A DNA stretch of 64,000 nucleotides, taken from NCBI GenBank assembly GCA_035513055.1, contig DATKCT010000180.1, positions 1 through 64,000 of the forward strand, in the 5' to 3' direction. Numbering within the stretch: position 1 is the first letter of the stretch; each line of letters starts with the position of its first letter. Source of the stretch: DATKCT01 sp035513055. Lineage in GTDB: Bacteria > Verrucomicrobiota > Verrucomicrobiia > Verrucomicrobiales > DEV007. Below the pieces are notes generated by a model that made no database searches, had not been told where the DNA came from, and saw nothing but the letters and a program-made list of their open reading frames with translations. Both the position numbers and the translations under genes were made by a program. This document shows positions 18,602 to 26,472 of the stretch, piece after piece.

Positions 18602-19540
18602 TCAGGCAAAGTGATCCCAGCCGCCCTTTGGCAAGTCCCGGCCCTCTTCCAGCCCGCACAATCGGCCGATCGCCGTCAGCGGGACCTCGGGAAACCGGCG
18701 CTGCCACCCCTCTTCCAGCTCCTTCGCGCGCTCTGGTGGGGCCGCGAACAACAACTCGTAGTCCTCGCCATCGCCCAAGGCCTCCCGAACGCTCGCCCCC
18801 GCAGCGCGGGGAAGCAGGCTCTCCTCCACATTGTACCCTGTGCCGCTGGCCGCCGCCAAGCGCGGCAAATCCCGGGACAAACCGTCGCTCAAATCGATCA
18901 TCGCCGTCGCCATCCCGTGTTCCGCCAGCCAGCGGCCCTCTCGCAGCCGCGGTTCAAACTCCAAATGCCGGCCATTGCTGTATGATCTTCCTAACTGACC
19001 GCTGACGTACAGCAAGTCCCCCGCCCGGCCGCCCGAACGCCGCACCAGCGTATCCCGGTTTGCCGTCCCGAGCAGCGCCACCGAGATCATCTCCATTTCC
19101 ATCCCGATCGCATCCCGCGGCGCCCCCGAAGTCTCCCCACCCACAATCAAAACCCCGTGCTCCCCGGCCATCTCCCGCAGCCCACGATAAAGAGCCTCCA
19201 GCCTGGCCAAGGGCGTCTCCCTCCCCAGCACCACGGTTGTCAAAGCATAGCTGGGTCTTCCCCCCATCGCCGCGATGTCGCTCAAACAGCGCGCCATAGC
19301 CTTCCTCCCCGCCAAGTTAGGCGGAACGTCTTCCGCGTAATGCACCCCTCGCACCACCGCGTCCGTCTTGAACAACAGCAATTCCTCCTCTGCGGACGAT
19401 GCAATCACCGCGCAGTCATCCTCTCCCGGCCCGGCAACCACGCGCTCTCCCGACGGCAATCCTCGCGTCAAGCGCCGGACGACCTCATCCTCACCCAGAT
19501 CAGCCAGCCGAAGCGTTCCGGTTTCCCTTTCCCCGCTCAT
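18602..19540 (-). CDS. thiL: Thiamine-monophosphate kinase
   Basis: A 312-residue PurM/AIR-synthase-fold kinase that makes thiamine diphosphate from thiamine monophosphate and ATP. The start at 19540 follows a strong purine-rich ribosome site (ggagggggagg). Motifs are LGEDEVVRRL near the start, GPGEDDCAVI (metal Asp pair), LLFKTDAVVRGVHY, MGGRPSYALTT, LIVGGET and MIDLSDGLSRDL. The C-terminus has GEDYELLFA. The start overlaps the stop of the CPBP gene upstream (ATGA), so the two are translationally coupled. Confidence 0.9.
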   Translation of the reverse strand: MSGERETGTLRLADLGEDEVVRRLTRGLPSGERVVAGPGEDDCAVIASSAEEELLLFKTDAVVRGVHYAEDVPPNLAGRKAMARCLSDIAAMGGRPSYALTTVVLGRETPLARLEALYRGLREMAGEHGVLIVGGETSGAPRDAIGMEMEMISVALLGTANRDTLVRRSGGRAGDLLYVSGQLGRSYSNGRHLEFEPRLREGRWLAEHGMATAMIDLSDGLSRDLPRLAAASGTGYNVEESLLPRAAGASVREALGDGEDYELLFAAPPERAKELEEGWQRRFPEVPLTAIGRLCGLEEGRDLPKGGWDHFA

Positions 19541-20412
19541 CCTCCTCCCCCTCCTTGCGCGCCGCCGGTCACAAGCATGGCCGTCAGATTGGCGAGATTG
19601 AACAACGCATGCACTCCCATGGGTATCCACAGAGAACCCGATAATTCATAGGAAACGGCAAGAAACAGCGCCAGAACAAAGAGCGGCGCATACGATATCA
19701 CCCCTTCATGGTTCAAGGCGAAAACCAAAGAAGAGAATACCGCCGCGAAAAAGCGGTCGGAAAAGCGTTTCACAACCGCATAGAGATAGCCCCGGTAGAA
19801 AACCTCCTCGAATACCGGAGCCAGCACGACGGCAGTAAGCCCCAGCATGACGCGGAAGGCCGCCCGTTCGTCTTGCGCAAAGGCCTCGACCAAGGGTTGC
19901 GCCGGGATATCTCCTATCCAATGCTGCAACAGGGCCCGGCTCCGGTCCGCCACCAAAAGAATCAGCGGAACCACCAAAGCCGCCAGGAGCAGGCTCCATC
20001 CCGCTGCCTGTCTCCAACGCAGGCGCTGCAATCCCCACAACTCCGCCAAACTCACCTCTCGCCGCAGCGCCAAGCCCAAGCAAAGCGCTCCTGTCAGAAC
20101 GAGAAAGAAGAGCCCGTTGGCGACCAGATCCGCTATTCCCACCTCCCTGGGGTCCCCTGGCGCCGTCTCCCCTTGACCCCACATTTCCGCCAACAACGGC
20201 AGATTCGGCGCCGCCAAAAAGAACAGGACGACCAAGAGCAAGTCGGCCTTCCCGAAGATCCCCGTGTAAACATTGCCGTGCTCGTTCCACCGCGCCAGCG
20301 GCGAGGTCTTCCGCACCAAAGCGTAGGCCGGCACGGCCAGAAACAGGGCCAGCCAGGTGAGGACCAGGAGATCAAAATGCAGAGTCTGGGCTGCGTTCAT
20401 CCCCGGGGCCAT
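19537..20412 (-). CDS. CPBP-family intramembrane metalloprotease
   Basis: A 291-residue membrane protein with 7-8 hydrophobic segments. The three CPBP/ABI motifs are intact: Glu202-Glu203 in FEEVFYRG, His235 in FALNHEG, and His268 with Asn272 in GVHALFN. These residues bind the zinc of the Rce1-like intramembrane glutamate protease. Substrates of bacterial members are mostly unknown. It lies 13 bases after sppA and overlaps thiL, forming a tight sppA-CPBP-thiL unit. Pairing with a signal-peptide peptidase suggests a shared membrane proteolysis role, which is inference. Confidence 0.85.
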   Translation of the reverse strand: MAPGMNAAQTLHFDLLVLTWLALFLAVPAYALVRKTSPLARWNEHGNVYTGIFGKADLLLVVLFFLAAPNLPLLAEMWGQGETAPGDPREVGIADLVANGLFFLVLTGALCLGLALRREVSLAELWGLQRLRWRQAAGWSLLLAALVVPLILLVADRSRALLQHWIGDIPAQPLVEAFAQDERAAFRVMLGLTAVVLAPVFEEVFYRGYLYAVVKRFSDRFFAAVFSSLVFALNHEGVISYAPLFVLALFLAVSYELSGSLWIPMGVHALFNLANLTAMLVTGGAQGGGGG

Positions 20413-20425
20413 CCGCAGCCAGATC

Positions 20426-21445
20426 TCAGCGGGCGTAAAACGCCGGCAGAAAATATGCCTGACCCGGTTCCATCGGCGAAGCCAGCCGGTCCGAGAGATC
20501 GAGTTCCAACCGCTGACCCGGCTTCAGCTCCGCCTTCCTCGCCGTCAAGCCAAACAGACTCGCCAGGCTTATACTGCGCCGGTAACGCACCACCGTCGCC
20601 CCGGCCGCGGCGCCGAGAGCCCGCGCCCGCGTGTAGGCGTCTTCAATATACCCCGTCTCGTCAATCAACCCAAGCGCCTGCGCTTCTTCCCCGGTCATAA
20701 TCCTGCCGTCTGCGATGCCTTCCCTCAGCTCGTCTTCTCCGATCCCGCGGGACGCGCTCACGATCGCCAGAAAACGCGCATACATAGCATCGACCATCCC
20801 CTGGACCATCTTCTTCTCATCCTCCCGCATCTCGCGGGACGGACTCAACGTATCCTTGTAGCGCCCGCTGGTGAAGGCCACAGACTCGAGACCGACCTTG
20901 CCCAAAAGCTCCCGATAATTGAGGGTCTGAATAATTACCCCGATACTGCCCGTGATGCTCGTCTCGCTCGCCATCAAATGAGTTCCGCCACAGGCCACGT
21001 AATACCCGCCCGAAGCCGCCACAGTATCCATATACACAATCACCGGTTTCAACGCCGCCAACTGCCCAACGGCATGATAGATCGTGTCGGAAGCCGTCAC
21101 TTCGCCTCCTGGCGAATTGATGCGCAGGACCACCGCCTTCACCCGATGGTCCTGTGCCGCATATTCCAGCATTCCCTTGACGTCCTCCACCGTTGAACCC
21201 GTGAAAGGACCGCCCACGCTCGAGATCAGCCCCTCCAAGTCGATCTGGGCGATGCGATCGCGTCCTCCTCTCTCCACGATCTGCTCTTGATAGCTCGGCG
21301 GCGGCGCCGGTCCCGGAGAACCTGCCAACGCCAGGGACAGCATCATGACGATTCCCACCGCCACATTCATCAGCACGCTCATAGCGAGCAACACGAAGAG
21401 AATGGCGCAAATCACCCCAAGCGTTTTCCGGCTCATGGCCCCCAT
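20426..21445 (-). CDS. sppA: Signal peptide peptidase SppA (short form)
   Basis: A 339-residue membrane-anchored serine protease of the short SppA type. An N-terminal anchor runs through residues 9-42. LRINSPGGEVTASD at 108-120, the nucleophile Ser145 in TVAASGGYYVAC and the general base Lys197 in SGRYKDTL give the Ser/Lys dyad. ETSITGSIGV is the usual strand before the dimer interface. SppA cleaves leftover signal peptides in the membrane. A second ATG three codons in (21436) is possible. The C-terminus has an unusual 60-residue tail after the fold (KPGQRLELDLSDRLASPMEP). Confidence 0.88.
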   Translation of the reverse strand: MGAMSRKTLGVICAILFVLLAMSVLMNVAVGIVMMLSLALAGSPGPAPPPSYQEQIVERGGRDRIAQIDLEGLISSVGGPFTGSTVEDVKGMLEYAAQDHRVKAVVLRINSPGGEVTASDTIYHAVGQLAALKPVIVYMDTVAASGGYYVACGGTHLMASETSITGSIGVIIQTLNYRELLGKVGLESVAFTSGRYKDTLSPSREMREDEKKMVQGMVDAMYARFLAIVSASRGIGEDELREGIADGRIMTGEEAQALGLIDETGYIEDAYTRARALGAAAGATVVRYRRSISLASLFGLTARKAELKPGQRLELDLSDRLASPMEPGQAYFLPAFYAR

Positions 21446-21600
21446 ACTCGCAGCCTTTCTCCGATCTACAAGCCGCCTCTCCCGCCGGCGCTCTCACACC
21501 CCGCCGCCCCCCGCCGCCCTCCGGCGCCACGTCCCTCTCGATTGCCCCGGCAATCCCCCGTTGCAAAGGCCGCTCCGTCGCAGAACATGACCCGCGCCGC

Positions 21601-22695
21601 ATGAGCGAGACCTCCGTCAGCCCCACCGCCGGCATCATGGCTTCCGTCGAAGACGCCGCCCGCGAACTCGCCGATGGATCCCTCGTCATTGTTACCGACG
21701 ATCGCCAGCGCGAAAACGAAGGCGATCTCATTGCCGCCGCGTCCCGCGTTTCCCCTGCCATGGTCAATTTCATGGCCACTCATGCCCGCGGTCTCATCTG
21801 CACTCCAATCACCGCCGAGGCGGCCGAACGTCTCGGCCTTCCCGCTATGGTCCGCGAAAACCGGGAAGCGTTCACCACCCATTTCACCGTGTCCGTCGAC
21901 GCGGCTCGCGGCATCACCACCGGGATCAGCGCCGCCGATCGCGCCGCCACAATCCGCATACTCGCCGATCCCGGATCCCGCCCCGAAGATCTCGTCCAGC
22001 CCGGCCATATCTTCCCTCTCATCGCCAAGCGCGGGGGCGTGCTGCGTCGCGCCGGACACACCGAAGCGGCTATCGATCTCGTCCGCCTCGCCGGCCTCGA
22101 ACCCGCTGCGGTCATTTGCGAAATCCTCAATCCCGATGGGTCCATGGCCCGCATGCCCGACCTCAAACGCTTCGCCCTTTCCCACGGACTCCGCATTTGC
22201 ACCATCGCCGACCTCATCAACCATCGCCGGCTCCGCGAAAAACTCGTCGAGTTGCGCTCGCAGCGCTGCGTATCCACCGATTTCGGCGAATTCCAGCTCC
22301 GGGTCTACGCCAGTCTTTTCGACGAGCGCGAACACCTCGCCTTGGTCCTCGGCGACCCGTTGCCCGGCCGGCCGACCCTCGTCCGCGTCCATCGCGCCTC
22401 CCTGCTCGAGGACCTCTTCGCTCCTGCCCACGGCCTCATCCACGCCTCCCTCGAGCGCATCCGCGCCGAAGGCGCCGGAGTCTTTCTTTACATGCGGCCC
22501 AAAGAGAACTCGCTCCGCTCCCAAACCCACCCGGAAGGGCCCATGGATCTCCGGGACTACGGCATCGGAGCCCAGATCCTCCACGACCTCGGCGTCCGCT
22601 CGATCCGCCTTCTCACCAATCACCCTCGCAAGATCGTAGGCCTCGAAGGCCACGGCCTCCGCATCGTCGAGCAGATCCCTTTGATCGGTCCCTAG
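21601..22695 (+). CDS. ribB: 3,4-dihydroxy-2-butanone-4-phosphate synthase with degenerate GTP cyclohydrolase II domain (RibBX type)
   Basis: A 364-residue fusion. Residues 10-210 are an intact RibB domain: DDRQRENEGD at 33-42 (Mg/ribulose-5-phosphate site), GLICTPI, FTVSVDA, GHIFPLIAKRGGVLRRAGHTEA and CEILNPDGSMAR. It makes the four-carbon riboflavin precursor. Residues 215-364 align with RibA (LVRVHRASLL, then ENSLRSQ, DYGIGAQILHDLGVRSIRLLTN). The three zinc-binding cysteines expected around residues 268-282 are absent, so this half is probably not a cyclohydrolase. Such RibBX fusions are known; a separate ribA should exist elsewhere. No FMN riboswitch pattern is visible in the 155 bases upstream. 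Confidence 0.87.
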   Translation: MSETSVSPTAGIMASVEDAARELADGSLVIVTDDRQRENEGDLIAAASRVSPAMVNFMATHARGLICTPITAEAAERLGLPAMVRENREAFTTHFTVSVDAARGITTGISAADRAATIRILADPGSRPEDLVQPGHIFPLIAKRGGVLRRAGHTEAAIDLVRLAGLEPAAVICEILNPDGSMARMPDLKRFALSHGLRICTIADLINHRRLREKLVELRSQRCVSTDFGEFQLRVYASLFDEREHLALVLGDPLPGRPTLVRVHRASLLEDLFAPAHGLIHASLERIRAEGAGVFLYMRPKENSLRSQTHPEGPMDLRDYGIGAQILHDLGVRSIRLLTNHPRKIVGLEGHGLRIVEQIPLIGP

Positions 22696-22815
22696 CTCCG
22701 CATTCTGATACGCCCCAGATATTCAAAAAGGCGACCGCGCCAGGCGGGCGCGATGAGCAGTTCGCGATCCTTGGTAGAGAAGATCAGATGGTAATAGAAA
22801 TGAATGCCCGCGCAG
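22692..22815 (-). pseudogene. Remnant of IS200/IS605-type transposase TnpA
   Basis: One minus-strand frame reads IHFYYHLIFSTKDRELLIAP followed by AWRGRLFEYLG and then a stop at 22692-22694. This matches the N-terminal strand of Y1 transposases of the IS200 type (YHLIFSTKxR). No start codon precedes it, and the HUH and Tyr parts are missing, so it is a short internal fragment. It is sandwiched between ribB, whose stop it overlaps, and the glycerophosphodiesterase. It differs from the RAYT-type gene at the left edge. Confidence 0.6.
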
Positions 22816-22825
22816 AATTCTTTCC

Positions 22826-23668
22826 ATGCATCCGCAGCTTATGAAACTGTATCCCTTGCTCATCATGGCCAACCTGGCGCTTGGAGTCACCGGCGCGGCC
22901 GGCGTCGAGATTGTCGCCCACCGCGGAGCGTCTCATGAAGCTCCCGAAAACACCCTCGCCTCGATCAGCCTCGCCTGGGAGGAAAACGCCGATGCCGCCG
23001 AGGTCGATGTCTTCGTCACTTCCGACGGGCGAATCATCGCCATTCATGATCCAACCACCGGCCGCACCGCCGGCGCGGATCTGGCCGTCGCCGAGAGCAG
23101 CTTTGAGGACTTGCGGAAACTCGATGTGGGCGCGTGGAAGGGACCGCAGTGGAAAGACGAGCGCATCCCATCGCTCGAGGACGTGCTAGAAATCCTGCCA
23201 CCCGCAAAGCGCCTCTACATCGAAATCAAATGTGGAGAGGAGATCCTCGATCCGCTGACACGCGTCCTTGCTCCATGGGAGAAACGGGCCGGTCAAATTG
23301 TCCTCATCGGCTTTTCCTATGAGTTGATGTCGGCCGCCAAACGCCGTTTCCCGCATTTCCTCTGCCACTGGTTAGTATCCGTGGAACAGATTGAAGGAAC
23401 CAACGAATGGGAACCGCCGATCCCGGAGGTTGCCGCGCGCGCCCAAGCAGCGGGATTCGACGGTATCAGCCTCGGCAACGCTCCTGCGCTCGACGCTGAG
23501 GCGGCCCGGATCGTGCGCGCTCATGAGCTGCTGCTCCTGGTTTGGACCGTCAACAACGCCGGCCGGGCCCGCGCGCTGAGCGCTCTCGGCGTTCACTCCA
23601 TCACCACGGACCGCCCGGGCTGGCTGCGCAAGCAGCTTCGCGAAGCGCTTTCGGACCCGAAACGCTAA
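22826..23668 (+). CDS. Secreted glycerophosphodiester phosphodiesterase family protein
   Basis: A 280-residue GDPD TIM-barrel enzyme with an N-terminal signal sequence. The catalytic core starts right after it: AHRGASHEAPENTLAS at residues 32-47 holds the HRG and ENT motifs. AAEVDVFVTSDG then IIAIHDPTTGRT give the Glu-x-Asp and the second catalytic His. YIEIKCG holds the third acid, and LVWTVNNAGR and GVHSITTDRP close the barrel. It hydrolyses glycerophosphodiesters to glycerol-3-phosphate and an alcohol, probably in the periplasm. An alternative ATG lies at 22841. The tnpA remnant lies directly upstream. Confidence 0.88.
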   Translation: MHPQLMKLYPLLIMANLALGVTGAAGVEIVAHRGASHEAPENTLASISLAWEENADAAEVDVFVTSDGRIIAIHDPTTGRTAGADLAVAESSFEDLRKLDVGAWKGPQWKDERIPSLEDVLEILPPAKRLYIEIKCGEEILDPLTRVLAPWEKRAGQIVLIGFSYELMSAAKRRFPHFLCHWLVSVEQIEGTNEWEPPIPEVAARAQAAGFDGISLGNAPALDAEAARIVRAHELLLLVWTVNNAGRARALSALGVHSITTDRPGWLRKQLREALSDPKR

Positions 23669-23910
23669 CCCCTCTCTCCCAAACGGGACTTTTCCCTTTG
23701 CCCGACGGGACGTTCCATCCCGTTGCCATCTCCCGCGTCTCCGGTCAGGGGCGTCGCGGTGTCCGGATGTCTGCCTTGCAGAAAGAGCAGGTGATCGCAT
23801 ACGGCCCGGCCGAGGGTTGCCGCATCGAGCCCTGTGCGCAAGTTCTGCGGATCGATTGCGGGCTCTTGCTCAGGCCCAGGTCTTTCGGGTTGGCGTGACA
23901 CAGCGGTCAA
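23665..23910 (-). pseudogene. Possible remnant of a glycogen phosphorylase 5' end
   Basis: A minus-strand frame contains LRTGLDAATLGRAVCDHLLF then LQGRHPDTATP, which resembles the N-terminal helix of bacterial glycogen phosphorylases (DHLYYLQGKxPxxATP). The expected continuation (YxALAYTVRDRLxxRW) is absent; the frame runs into unrelated sequence and stops at 23665. The rest of the 464-base gap 23669-24132 shows no other gene. The family match is by eye over about 30 residues only. Confidence 0.35.
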
Positions 23911-24132
23911 AGGTAAACGCCTTGCGGGGCCGGGCGGAAGTCTATCCCTTCAGCCAAAGAGCGGAGGCGCCCCGCGCCTGCTGGGGCAGAGTTTCCCACA
24001 GGAGAGCTGCTACTCCAGGAAGCGCCCGGCCGCAAGAGAATGCCTCAAGAAGCGGGCAGCACCTTGACCGCAACCCATATCGTCTTAGGATTGCCCAGAG
24101 GGACCTCCTCCCGTCATCCCCTTTCCTTCTCT

Positions 24133-24882
24133 ATGTGGACTCGATCCGCGATAGCTGTCGTCCTAACCGCACTGGCGGGCTTACCCGCAAGGGCGGCGGA
24201 CACATCGAGCCGGGTCGCCGCCATCGAGGCTCTCGGCGGCAAGGTTTTTTACCGTCCCGGCACAGGCATCCCAGTCGAAGTGCAACTGCACGGCCTGCGC
24301 CAGGTCGATCCCGGCGGCCTGCGCCACCTCGGCGATTTCAAGTTCTTAACCGGCCTGTCCCTGGAACAATGCGCACTGACCGACGAGCACACGGATTTTC
24401 TCATCCACCTCCGCCGTCTGAAGTGGCTCAATTTTTACCAGACCGGCATCGGCGACGCGACCCTGGCTCGAATTGCCGGGTTGACCCCATTGGAAGGGAT
24501 CGCCCTCGGTGAAACCCAAGTGACCGACCGCGGCCTACTGCATCTGGCGGGACTCCCTCGCTTGCGCTATCTCGGACTGCGAGCCACGGGCGTCACCGTG
24601 CAGGCCGCCAAAACGGTCTCGAAATGGAAAACCCTGACGGGCCTGCATTTCGGAGAAACCGGCGCGGACGATGATTGGGTGACCGAGATCGCTGCTCTTC
24701 CGCGGCTGGAAAAGCTCTGGTTGCACGACAGCGCGGTGACCGACGGTTCCGTGCCGCGATTGGCTCGGATGCGGAATCTGCGCCTGCTCGACCTGCGCCG
24801 CTCCGCCTGCGCCATCGATGGAATCCGGCGTCTGCGGGAAGCCCTTCCCGAATGCCGGATTCTCTACGAGAAGGATCCCTGA
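24133..24882 (+). CDS. Secreted leucine-rich-repeat protein
   Basis: A 249-residue protein starting with a signal peptide (MWTRSAIAVVLTALAG, LPARAA). The start at 24133 is chosen for this signal; an upstream ATG at 24040 gives an uncharacteristic leader. From residue 65 there are about seven 24-residue repeats of the type LxxLxxLxLxxTxVTDxGL (examples: LKWLNFYQTGIGDATLARIA, LEGIALGETQVTDRGLLHLA). This is the internalin-A-like or cysteine-free bacterial LRR variant common in PVC secreted proteins. It likely forms a protein-binding surface; no enzyme motif is seen. Confidence 0.8.
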   Translation: MWTRSAIAVVLTALAGLPARAADTSSRVAAIEALGGKVFYRPGTGIPVEVQLHGLRQVDPGGLRHLGDFKFLTGLSLEQCALTDEHTDFLIHLRRLKWLNFYQTGIGDATLARIAGLTPLEGIALGETQVTDRGLLHLAGLPRLRYLGLRATGVTVQAAKTVSKWKTLTGLHFGETGADDDWVTEIAALPRLEKLWLHDSAVTDGSVPRLARMRNLRLLDLRRSACAIDGIRRLREALPECRILYEKDP

Positions 24883-24899
24883 GCGAGCATTTTTCAGCG

Positions 24900-26183
24900 T
24901 CAGCGCCTGAACTCCTTACTTTTCAGGTAGTCGGACCAGGCGGTTTCCAAAGCTTTGACCGAGTCGAAACCCATCGCCGACGCCAGAGTCTCGGGCGCCC
25001 GCACAACCGAGGCGAGGCCGGGCCTTTCGAGAAACGCGGCGAAAGCGCGAGTCGACTCGGGACTGCTGTGAAGAAAATCGGCGAATCCGAAGACGTATCC
25101 GCAGAGTTCCGGCGAGAGCGTGCCGACTTCGGCAGCCAGGACACGGTGCAACGCCGGTGGAGGTTCGCCGTCCTTCGCCATTTCTGCGACGAGTCCGGGC
25201 CATCTGTCGCCTTCCTGGAAGCGCTTGGCGAAACGCACATTACCGTCCGCTCCTGTGCCCGCGGCATAGGCTTCATAATCCACCAGATGGGTCGACGTCC
25301 TCCCGCACAGCCGGATCTCATGATAATATCCCATACCGTGACTGAGCCAGAGAGGGATCTCTCCTAACCGTTCTCCGAGGAGCTGTCGCATAAGCAAGGC
25401 CGCCAAACTGTGGGTGCGAAAAGCGCACTCGACTTCGTTCTTGTCCCGAAGCTTGGCGCAATTGATGGCGGCGACAAACTTGCGGATACCGAGCTTGCTC
25501 ATGGAATCGGCGTCGATCAGGAGCTGTTGGCCGGCCGTGTGTGGCCAAGTCGCCTCGGCCTCATTGGCGAGCCTAACATTGCCCGCATTGCGCATGGCCG
25601 TGCTGTACCAGCTCAACAACTCTTCCCAGTCCCCTTTCCGGTCCACCAGGATGACGCCTGTCCGGGGAGCGTCGGCCCCCGCGGCAAAACGCTCCAGGAA
25701 CGTAGGATGAACCAGCGCCATCCGTCGCCACAAGATCTCCGCATTTTCAGCGGCTTTGGTTCCATCGACACCCTTGGTGAACACCCGGAAATGCGGGGAT
25801 AAAACCGTGTTCAGGCGCAATCCCGCAAAGACCACGGGCTCTCCGCGTTCGATGGCGCGGGGATCTACTTCCGGAACCACAGTTTCGGGCTCGGGGACCG
25901 CGTCTCCGTTTTCCGCGCCCTCGCCGCTTTCGGTCTCTCGCTCCTCGAGGTAGCGATGATCCGCTTCACTGAGGCGTTCGCGCTGCAGGGCGAATTCTCT
26001 CCCATTAGGAAGGCGCAAATGGACCTGCCCGTCCTCGGTCTTGACCCACGTCGCGGTAACGGCTCTGCCGTCGTCCCGGGTCCAAGTCCGCGGAGCATGC
26101 TCTGCGGAGATGCCACTGCTGCACAGCACCGCACTCAAACAGAGGACCTGAAAAACCGGGATGGCTGGCTTCACACCCGGCAA
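24900..26183 (-). CDS. Secreted SHD1-domain protein with a DUF1570-like region lacking the metalloprotease motif
   Basis: A 427-residue protein with an N-terminal signal peptide (VLCLSAVLCSSGISA). Residues 32-80 form an SHD1 module (RTWTRDDGRAVTATW ... RERLSEADHRYLEE) like that of the esterase at 11294-12229. Residues 125-420 resemble DUF1570-type proteins (SPHFRVFT, WRRMALVHPTFLERF, LSHGMGYYHEI, LETAWSDYLK). The HExxH zinc motif expected in active relatives reads THSLAALLMRQLL here, so catalytic activity is doubtful. It is likely a periplasmic binding or structural protein. Downstream is the convergent LRR gene. Confidence 0.75.
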   Translation of the reverse strand: MPGVKPAIPVFQVLCLSAVLCSSGISAEHAPRTWTRDDGRAVTATWVKTEDGQVHLRLPNGREFALQRERLSEADHRYLEERETESGEGAENGDAVPEPETVVPEVDPRAIERGEPVVFAGLRLNTVLSPHFRVFTKGVDGTKAAENAEILWRRMALVHPTFLERFAAGADAPRTGVILVDRKGDWEELLSWYSTAMRNAGNVRLANEAEATWPHTAGQQLLIDADSMSKLGIRKFVAAINCAKLRDKNEVECAFRTHSLAALLMRQLLGERLGEIPLWLSHGMGYYHEIRLCGRTSTHLVDYEAYAAGTGADGNVRFAKRFQEGDRWPGLVAEMAKDGEPPPALHRVLAAEVGTLSPELCGYVFGFADFLHSSPESTRAFAAFLERPGLASVVRAPETLASAMGFDSVKALETAWSDYLKSKEFRR

Positions 26184-26472
26184 TCTATCAAGGTTGGCGG
26201 CCGGTCTTCAAGCACTGCTTTGCCCGGGTCAAACTGCCTGTGCGCCGACGGGACTTGGGAGAACACGTTTTAAAGGGGGCGGAGGCGGGAGACGCCGGCT
26301 TTCCTTGGCCGTGGATTCCAAACGCATGGAAGCGTTCGACGCCGATGCCTTGTCCCGGCCAGCGCATAGGCAGTGCCCGGGTCCTTGAAGAGACTGCTCG
26401 CCCCGGGAGCGTCATAAGGTGGCAGACACGCCCCCTAGACAGACCTCGCTCACCTGACACTGCCGGGTCTCC

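Noticed and set aside
21446..21600. FMN riboswitch upstream of ribB
   Set aside because: The conserved RFN strings were looked for on the plus strand and are not seen.
26184..26472. Short minus-strand open frame between the kinase and the SHD1 gene
   Set aside because: The translation is Arg/Pro/Gly-rich with no motif or ribosome site.
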